DNA of 64,000 nucleotides from Geodermatophilus africanus (GTDB lineage Bacteria; Actinomycetota; Actinomycetes; Mycobacteriales; Geodermatophilaceae): assembly GCF_900107105.1 (NCBI RefSeq), contig NZ_FNOT01000008.1, forward strand, positions 153,989-217,988, written 5' to 3'. The translations under genes were made by a program, and so were the position numbers. The notes under the pieces are model-generated. The model saw only the letters and a program-made list of their open reading frames with translations, had not been told where the DNA came from and made no database searches. Position 1 is the first letter of the stretch. Each line of letters opens with the position of its first letter. Below are positions 59,008-64,000 of this stretch, piece by piece.

Positions 59008-60255
59008 TCAGCGCCGCAGCAGGGCGCGAGCGGCGTAGAGGGCCGTGAGGACGTAGGCCGTGCCGACGGCGACCACGGCGGGCGGGGAGACGCCGTCGGC
59101 CGGCAGCAGGAACGCCGCGGCCAGCAGCGCGACGACGTAGCCGACGTTGACGAGCACGTCGTAGACCGAGAACACCCGGCCGCGGACGTCGTCGTCCACC
59201 GCCTGCTGCAGGGTCGCGTCGACGCAGATCTTCACGCCCTGACCCAGGAACCCGAGCACCGCGCCGGCCAGCACCACCGTGACCGGCAGGAAGGGCAGCG
59301 CGAGTGCGGTCAGCAGCACGCCCCCGAGCGCCAGCAGCAGGGTCACCCACCGCGCCGTCCCGAGCCGGCGCACCGCCCCGGGGGTGACCGCGGCGGCCAG
59401 CAGCGTGCCGACCGCGCCGGCGGCCACCGCCGTCCCCACGCCCAGCAGCCCCGCCCCGGGCGGTGCGGTGGCGCGGGAGAACAGCAGCGTCATCAGTGTC
59501 AGCACGCCGAAGCAGAGCCGGTGCACGGTGATGACGGCCAGCGCGGGGACCGCCGGTGGGCGGGCCCGCACGTGGCGCACGCCGGCGACCAGGCCGACGA
59601 GCACCTGGCGGGCGGACGAGTCCGCGGTCCCGTCCGGGCCGAGCGCGCCCGGGGGGAACCCGGCGGCGGCCGCCGCGGCGAGCAGGTAGGGCCCGGCCGC
59701 GCCGAGGGTCAGCAGCGCGTACCCGGCGTCACCGGCGATGCCGGCGACCTGCTGCACCGCGACCGCGGCCGCCCCGCCGACCACCGTGGCCACCGCGCCC
59801 GACGTCGTGGACAGCGCGTTGGCCGGCACCAGGTCCACCGTCGTGTGCGGCAGGGCCGCCGACAGCGCCGACAGCACGAAGCGGGCGACGGAGAACAGCG
59901 CCAGCCCGGCGAGCAGGAACGGCAGACCGGTCGACCCGCCCGCCACGAGCAGTGCCAGGACGCCGACCAGCGCCGCGCGCAGCAGGTCGGCGTGCACCAG
60001 CACCTGCCGCCGGCGCCACCGGTCCAGCCAGACGCCGGCGAAGGGCCCCACCAGCGAGTACGGCAGGAGCAGGACGGCGAACGCGGCGGCGACCGCGACC
60101 GGGTCGGTGGCCCGCTGCGGGTTGAACAGGACGGTCCCGGCGAGGGTGGCCTGCAGCACGCCGTCCCCGAACTGGGCGGACAGCCGGGTGGCCAGCAGCC
60201 GTCGGAAGTCGGGGCGGGCCAGCAGCGAGCGCACGGTCGTCCCCGCCTGCCGCAC
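59008..60255 (-). CDS. MFS transporter
   Basis: This 415-residue protein has about ten to twelve membrane helices. It starts with a basic cytoplasmic stretch and RRLLATRLSAQFGDGVLQATL, an MFS-like first helix. A loop DRWRRRQVLVHADLLRAALVG follows the second or third helix. Late segments include GQGVKICVDATLQQAVDDDV and GRVFSVYDVLVNVGYVVALL, typical of the macrolide-exporter-like branch. The substrate is unknown. It converges with the zincin gene 12 bases away and diverges from the YqgE gene. Confidence 0.85.
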   Translation of the reverse strand: MRQAGTTVRSLLARPDFRRLLATRLSAQFGDGVLQATLAGTVLFNPQRATDPVAVAAAFAVLLLPYSLVGPFAGVWLDRWRRRQVLVHADLLRAALVGVLALLVAGGSTGLPFLLAGLALFSVARFVLSALSAALPHTTVDLVPANALSTTSGAVATVVGGAAAVAVQQVAGIAGDAGYALLTLGAAGPYLLAAAAAAGFPPGALGPDGTADSSARQVLVGLVAGVRHVRARPPAVPALAVITVHRLCFGVLTLMTLLFSRATAPPGAGLLGVGTAVAAGAVGTLLAAAVTPGAVRRLGTARWVTLLLALGGVLLTALALPFLPVTVVLAGAVLGFLGQGVKICVDATLQQAVDDDVRGRVFSVYDVLVNVGYVVALLAAAFLLPADGVSPPAVVAVGTAYVLTALYAARALLRR

Positions 60256-60373
60256 CCGGTCACCCTACGATGGCCTCCCCTCCCCTCAGGGTGGACGACG
60301 GGCCGAAAGACCCTTCCCCGCGGGGAGAGTTCCGCCCGCCGGTCGGCGTTCCCGTGGGGCACACTGGAGAGCG

Positions 60374-61033
60374 ATGACTCCCCCGTCCTCGCCCGATCCC
60401 GAGTCGGGGCCGCCGGCCCGGCCCGCGACGGGCCGACGCCGTCCGGACCCGGTCCCGGCGCTCTCGACGGGCACCCTGGACGACGTCCGCCCCGGCTCGC
60501 TGCTCGTGGCGATGCCGGGGCTCACCGACCCCACCTTCGCCGGCACGGTCGTGTTCGTGCTCGACCACAACGACAGCGGCACGCTGGGCGTCGTGCTGGG
60601 CCGGCCGAGCCAGGTGGAGATCGGCGACGTGCTGCCCGGCTGGTGCGACCTCGCCGTCGACCCCGGCGTGTTCCACGTCGGCGGCCCGTGCGAGACGGAC
60701 ACGGCGCTGTGCCTCGCCGTCTGCACCACCCCGAGCGGGGACTGCGGCCTGCGGCCGGTGGCCGGCGACGTGCACCTGGTCGACCTGGACGCCGACCCCG
60801 ACGAGCTGGTCGGCCGGGTGCGGGGCCTGCGGGTGTTCGCCGGCTACGCGGGCTGGTCGCCGGGCCAGCTGGCCGCCGAGGTCGCCGAGGGCGCCTGGGC
60901 CTGCGTGCCGGGCCGCCCGGACGACGTGCTCAGCGAGCTGGCCGGCCCGGAGCTGTGGCGCCGGGTGATGGGCCGCCAGACCGGGCCGCTGGCGGTGCTG
61001 TCGACGGCACCGGCCGACCCGACCGTGAACTGA
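60374..61033 (+). CDS. YqgE/AlgH family protein (DUF179)
   Basis: This 219-residue protein has SLLVAMPGLTDPTFAGTVVF, DHNDSGTLGVVLGRPSQVEI, a VGGPCETDTALCLA loop, and FAGYAGWSPGQLAAEVAEGAW, all hallmarks of the YqgE/AlgH fold. The function is unknown; AlgH affects alginate regulation in Pseudomonas. A 30-residue Pro-rich tail precedes the core. The ATG is 118 bases from the divergent MFS gene. Confidence 0.92.
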   Translation: MTPPSSPDPESGPPARPATGRRRPDPVPALSTGTLDDVRPGSLLVAMPGLTDPTFAGTVVFVLDHNDSGTLGVVLGRPSQVEIGDVLPGWCDLAVDPGVFHVGGPCETDTALCLAVCTTPSGDCGLRPVAGDVHLVDLDADPDELVGRVRGLRVFAGYAGWSPGQLAAEVAEGAWACVPGRPDDVLSELAGPELWRRVMGRQTGPLAVLSTAPADPTVN

Positions 61034-61135
61034 CCGGCGCGTCGGTGGGTGCGGGGACGCCCCGCGTCTGGTAGGAACGTGCCCGGAGGGGGCGGTCTGG
61101 GGAAGAGGCCGCCCCCTCCCCTCATGTCCCGGATC

Positions 61136-61210
61136 CTGCAGGCCCCGCCCCCTGCAGGGTCCCGCCCCCTCCCCTCAGGTCCTTCCATGGTGGGGGGCAG
61201 CGGGTCCTTC
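61136..61210 (-). repeat. stop-proximal palindromic repeat, copy 15
   Basis: GCAGGCCCCGCCCCCTGCAG, GGTCCCGCCCCCTCC, GGTCCTTCCATGGTGGGGGG and GCGGGTCCTT end 2-3 bases from the lipoprotein stop codon. Confidence 0.55.
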
Positions 61211-61212
61211 GA

Positions 61213-61971
61213 CTACAACCCGACGGTCGCCGCCACGTCCGGGTGCGCCTCGCCGTCCACGGACTCCCCCTCGGCCGGCAGCGTGATCTCCCGCGGGCCG
61301 TGGTCGGACAGCGTGACCGTCACCTCGAACTCCTGACCCGGCAGCGGGGTGCGGTACTGCACCAGCAGGTCGGTGGAGCGGTCGACCGCGACCGACCAGC
61401 CGGCCTCCGAGGCGTAGAGCTGGGCCAGCTCCCCGTCGATCGAGCGGTCGCCCGCCCACGTGTAGCCCGCGGCGCGGAAGTCGCCGGTGTCGTCCGGCTC
61501 CTCGGCGGCGAGGTTGAGCACCACCCGGGTGAGGACGTCCACCAGCGGCGCCTGCTCCCCCAGCGCGACGGGACGGCGCACGTAGGAGGCCTCGGGCAGA
61601 CCCTCGGCGCCCAGCGCGGCCGGGAGGCCCGGCACCTCGCCGAACCACAGCTCGTCGGCGGTGAAGAAGAGGGTTCGGGTCTCGTCGGCGCGGTCGTCGC
61701 CGTACGTCGTGACCGCCTGTGCGCGCCCGGCACCGCCGGCGAGGTCGACCTCCCCGGTGAGGGTGAGCACGGTGTCCTCGCCGTACGGGGCGGTGACGAC
61801 GAAGTCCGCGCCGCCCCGGTCGTGGGTGTCGGCCAGCAGCTGGGCGAGGAGGGCGGCCTCCTCCTCGGTGACCGGCGCGCCCTCCGCACGCTCGTCGGTG
61901 CCGCCGCAGCCGGCCAGCAGCGCCACCGTCAGCCCCAGCGCGGGCAGCAGCGGACGGCGGCGGGCGGGCAT
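61213..61971 (-). CDS. LppX/LprAFG-like lipoprotein
   Basis: This 252-residue protein starts with a basic n-region (PARRRPLLPALG) and a lipobox LLAGCGG (Cys near residue 21), so it should be lipid-anchored outside the membrane. The body has alternating beta patterns (DTVLTLTGEVDLAGGAGRAQ, RTLFFTADELWFGEVPGL, FEVTVTLSDHGPREITLPAE), like LppX_LprAFG lipid-binding proteins. The assignment is moderate. The ATG at 61969-61971 gives a proper signal; the longer frame lies in the repeat. Confidence 0.75.
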   Translation of the reverse strand: MPARRRPLLPALGLTVALLAGCGGTDERAEGAPVTEEEAALLAQLLADTHDRGGADFVVTAPYGEDTVLTLTGEVDLAGGAGRAQAVTTYGDDRADETRTLFFTADELWFGEVPGLPAALGAEGLPEASYVRRPVALGEQAPLVDVLTRVVLNLAAEEPDDTGDFRAAGYTWAGDRSIDGELAQLYASEAGWSVAVDRSTDLLVQYRTPLPGQEFEVTVTLSDHGPREITLPAEGESVDGEAHPDVAATVGL

Positions 61972-62021
61972 GCGGTCAGCGTAGGCATCCGGGCAGGTCG
62001 CCGGCGCCGTCCCACGCGGTA

Positions 62022-62103
62022 GGAGGACCCCTCTGCCCCCGCCTCTCGCCGGCTCGCGGCGGGACCCTGCGGAGGAGCCGGCCGGCCCCTCCGCAGGGGT
62101 GTC
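62022..62103 (-). repeat. stop-proximal palindromic repeat, copy 16
   Basis: GGAGGACCCCTCTGCCCCC, CTCTCGCCGGCTCGCGGCGGG, ACCCTGCGGAGGAGCCGGCC and GGCCCCTCCGCAGGGGTGTC end directly at the ino1 stop codon. Confidence 0.65.
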
Positions 62104-62104
62104 C

Positions 62105-63184
62105 TCACCGCTCCAGGTCACCCCGGATGAACGCCTCGACGGCGTCGCGGGCCTCGCTGTCGCTGTATTGCACCGGCGGGCTCTTCATGAAGTAGGACGA
62201 CGCGGAGAGGATCGGGCCGCCGACCCCGCGGTCCTTCGCGATCTTCGCGGCCCGGACGGCGTCGATGATGATGCCGGCCGAGTTCGGGGAGTCCCAGACC
62301 TCGAGCTTGTACTCCAGGTTCAGCGGGACGTCGCCGAACGCGCGGCCCTCGAGGCGCACGTAGGCCCACTTGCGGTCCGACAGCCACGGCACGTGGTCCG
62401 AGGGGCCGATGTGCACGTTGTCGGTGCCCATGTCCCGGTCGACCTGGCTGGTGACGGCCTGGGTCTTGGAGATCTTCTTGGACTCCAGTCGCTCCCGCTC
62501 GAGCATGTTCTTGAAGTCCATGTTCCCGCCGACGTTGAGCTGCATGGTGCGGTCGAGCTGCACGCCGCGGTCCTCGAAGAGCTTGGCCAGCACCCGGTGG
62601 GTGATGGTCGCGCCGACCTGCGACTTGATGTCGTCGCCGACGATCGGGACCCCGGCCGCGGTGAACCTGTCGGCCCACTCCGGCGTCCCCGCGATGAAGA
62701 CCGGCAGCGCGTTCACGAAGGCCACGCCGGCGTCCAGCGCGCACTGCGCGTAGAACTCGGCGGCCTGCTGCGAGCCGACCGGGAGGTAGCAGACCAGCAC
62801 GTCGGCACCGGACTCGCGCAGCGCCGCGACGACGTCCACCGGCTCCTCGTCGGACTCCTCGATGGTCGCCCGGTAGTACTTGCCCAGGCCGTCGAGCGTG
62901 GTGCCGCGCTGCACCGTCACGCCCAGCGGCGGGACGTCGCAGATGGTGATCGTGTTGTTCTCGCTGGCGACGATGGCCTCGGAGAGGTCGCGGCCGACCT
63001 TCTTGGCGTCGACGTCGAACGCGGCGACGAACTGCACGTCGCTGACGTGGTAGTCGCCGAAGCGCACGTGCATCAGGCCCGGCACCGACGTGGTCTCGTC
63101 GGCGTCGCGGTAGTAGTGCACGCCCTGCACGAGCGAGGCGGCGCAGTTGCCGACGCCGACGATGGCGACCTTGACGGATCCCAT
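62105..63184 (-). CDS. ino1: inositol-3-phosphate synthase
   Basis: This 359-residue protein has the NAD-binding start [18 protein letters not shown]. The family segments are [58 protein letters not shown] and the catalytic-lysine region [10 protein letters not shown]. It converts glucose 6-phosphate to inositol 3-phosphate, the entry to phosphatidylinositol and mycothiol. The ATG at 63182-63184 is chosen because AAGGAG lies 6 bases before it and would abut the alternative ATG six bases upstream. Confidence 0.97.
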   Translation of the reverse strand: MGSVKVAIVGVGNCAASLVQGVHYYRDADETTSVPGLMHVRFGDYHVSDVQFVAAFDVDAKKVGRDLSEAIVASENNTITICDVPPLGVTVQRGTTLDGLGKYYRATIEESDEEPVDVVAALRESGADVLVCYLPVGSQQAAEFYAQCALDAGVAFVNALPVFIAGTPEWADRFTAAGVPIVGDDIKSQVGATITHRVLAKLFEDRGVQLDRTMQLNVGGNMDFKNMLERERLESKKISKTQAVTSQVDRDMGTDNVHIGPSDHVPWLSDRKWAYVRLEGRAFGDVPLNLEYKLEVWDSPNSAGIIIDAVRAAKIAKDRGVGGPILSASSYFMKSPPVQYSDSEARDAVEAFIRGDLER

Positions 63185-63295
63185 GGACATCTCCTTGTTC
63201 TCGGACCGGGTGCGGCCGGTGGACGCGGACCGCTGACGGTCCTGCTGGGGGTGGCGGGCGCGGAGCTCTCCCGCCGGGTCGTCGGGAGGTGCTGG

Positions 63296-63913
63296 TCAGG
63301 GCTCGGGTGGCGCCTGTGCCGGCGGGTCCCCCTGGGCGGCGCCGTCGTCTCGGCGCCCTTCGCTGTCGGTCAGCTCGCGGTCGATGAGCTCGGCCAGCCA
63401 GCGGACCTCACGGTCGACGGAGTCCAGACCGTGGCGCTGCAGCTCGAGGGTGTAGCGGTCCAGCCGCTCGCGGGTCCGGCTCAGCGAGGCCCGCAGGCCC
63501 TCGCGCTGCCGCTCGACGGTGCGGCGGCGGCCCTCGAGGATCCGCAGCCGGACGTCCGCGGCGGTGTGCCGGAAGAACGCCAGGCGGACGCCGAAGAGCC
63601 CGCCGTCGTCGTACGCCTCCGGGCCGGACTGGCTCACCAGCTCGTGGAAGCGCTCCTTGCCCTCGGCGGTGATCGTGTAGACCACCTTCCCGCGGCGGCC
63701 GGTCAGCGGCGGTGCGTCCGCCGGCAGGGGTGCGCGCGGGTCCGGCTCGTCGGTGGTGACGTAGCCGGCGGCGTACAGCCGCTTGAGCGCGGGGTACAGC
63801 GACCCGTAGGAGATGCTGCGCAGCCCGCCGAGCACCTGGGCAAGCTGTTTGCGCAGCTCGTAGCCGTGCATCGGCGACTGGTGCAGCAGGCCGAGGATGG
63901 CGAACTCGAGCAC
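63296..63913 (-). CDS. PadR family transcriptional regulator
   Basis: This 205-residue protein has an N-terminal winged-helix domain: LEFAILGLLHQSPMHGYELR, SISYGSLYPALKRLYAAGYV and GRRGKVVYTITAEG. A C-terminal helical dimerisation domain (LEGRRRTVERQREGLRASLS, LDRYTLELQRHGLDSVDREV) follows. GTG at 63911-63913 has a GAGGGGG site upstream. It lies 111 bases upstream of ino1 on the same strand, the arrangement seen with mycobacterial Rv0047c/ino1, so it may regulate ino1 and itself. Confidence 0.9.
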   Translation of the reverse strand: MLEFAILGLLHQSPMHGYELRKQLAQVLGGLRSISYGSLYPALKRLYAAGYVTTDEPDPRAPLPADAPPLTGRRGKVVYTITAEGKERFHELVSQSGPEAYDDGGLFGVRLAFFRHTAADVRLRILEGRRRTVERQREGLRASLSRTRERLDRYTLELQRHGLDSVDREVRWLAELIDRELTDSEGRRDDGAAQGDPPAQAPPEP

Positions 63914-63939
63914 GTCGCCCCCTCGTCGTCTGCGGATCG

Positions 63940-63958
63940 ATGTATCGGGACGATACAT
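63940..63958. promoter_or_regulatory. palindromic operator candidate upstream of padR
   Basis: ATGTATCG and CGATACAT flank a 3-base spacer GGA. The ATGT...ACAT ends fit PadR-type operators. It lies 27 bases before the padR start, where it could overlap the promoter and give autoregulation. Confidence 0.6.
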
Positions 63959-63960
63959 TA

Positions 63961-64000
63961 AGGACCCCGCTGCCCCCCGTGCCTCGCTCCGCTCGGCCCG
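63961..64000. repeat. stop-proximal-type repeat, copy 17 (cut by the window end)
   Basis: AAGGACCCCGCTGCCCCCC and CTCGCTCCGCTCGGCCCG match the left arm and centre of the repeat family. The rest lies outside the window. Confidence 0.5.

Overview
The window is a 64 kb piece of a very GC-rich actinobacterial chromosome that carries the replication-origin neighbourhood. The gene order matches the classical actinobacterial core on both sides of dnaA: fhaA-fhaB-pstP-rodA-pbpA-pknA-pknB, a trpG/pabA-type gene, DUF881, crgA, rhomboid, ppiA, tRNA-Ala/Ile, DUF3566, gyrA, gyrB, DUF721, recF, gnd, dnaN, dnaA, [31 protein letters not shown], cwlM, trxA, trxB, murJ, DUF6049, Nudix, pcnA, and finally ino1-padR. 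A Geodermatophilaceae-like organism (Blastococcus, Modestobacter, Geodermatophilus) is my best guess from base composition and gene order. This is inference only, because no database search was run.

Layout. From 1 to 10.7 kb lies a partial DUF1707 gene, a SnoaL-like gene, tRNA-Leu(CAG) and the forward signalling and cell-wall operon from fhaA to pknB. From 10.8 to 19.9 kb, mostly on the minus strand, come the glutamine amidotransferase, DUF881, crgA (plus strand), a thiolase, a PH-like membrane protein (plus strand), rhomboid protease, cyclophilin, a DUF1059 protein, SppA, tRNA-Ala, a 47-residue DLW-39-type protein, tRNA-Ile and DUF3566. From 20.1 to 24.8 kb are gyrA and gyrB. From 25.1 to 31.1 kb is an accessory insert (amino-acid permease, SDR-DUF2867 protein, ABC exporter, unknown protein) that separates gyrB from DUF721-recF. 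From 31.1 to 38.4 kb lie recF, gnd, dnaN, the dnaN-dnaA spacer (probable oriC), dnaA and the dnaA-rpmH spacer. From 38.4 to 44.1 kb is the forward rpmH-to-parB run with two parS sites just before parA. From 44.3 to 56.4 kb, all on the minus strand, are ddl, an aminotransferase, cwlM, trxA, trxB, a pseudokinase gene, murJ, DUF6049 and a Nudix hydrolase. From 56.5 to 64 kb are pcnA, a zincin-like protein, an MFS transporter, a YqgE protein, a lipoprotein, ino1 and a PadR regulator with an operator-like palindrome.

How the genes fit together. Replication (dnaA, dnaN, recF, gyrAB, DUF721), segregation (parA, parB, parS), RNA processing and membrane insertion (rnpA, yidD, yidC, jag) and phospho-regulated peptidoglycan synthesis are packed around the origin. 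The wall-control parts known from mycobacteria are all present: PASTA kinases, the PstP phosphatase, FHA proteins, RodA-PbpA, CwlM with a retained C-terminal TGTF motif, MurJ, the MurJ-associated pseudokinase as a separate gene, CrgA and Ddl.

The most interesting non-coding signals are three. First, a family of about 17 palindromic GC-rich elements sits beside stop codons throughout the window. Second, a cluster of DnaA-box-like sequences lies 22 kb from oriC, next to crgA. Third, there are four parS-like palindromes, two of them inside unrelated coding genes about 14 kb either side of the parA-proximal pair. I found no CRISPR array, prophage, insertion sequence or rRNA operon.
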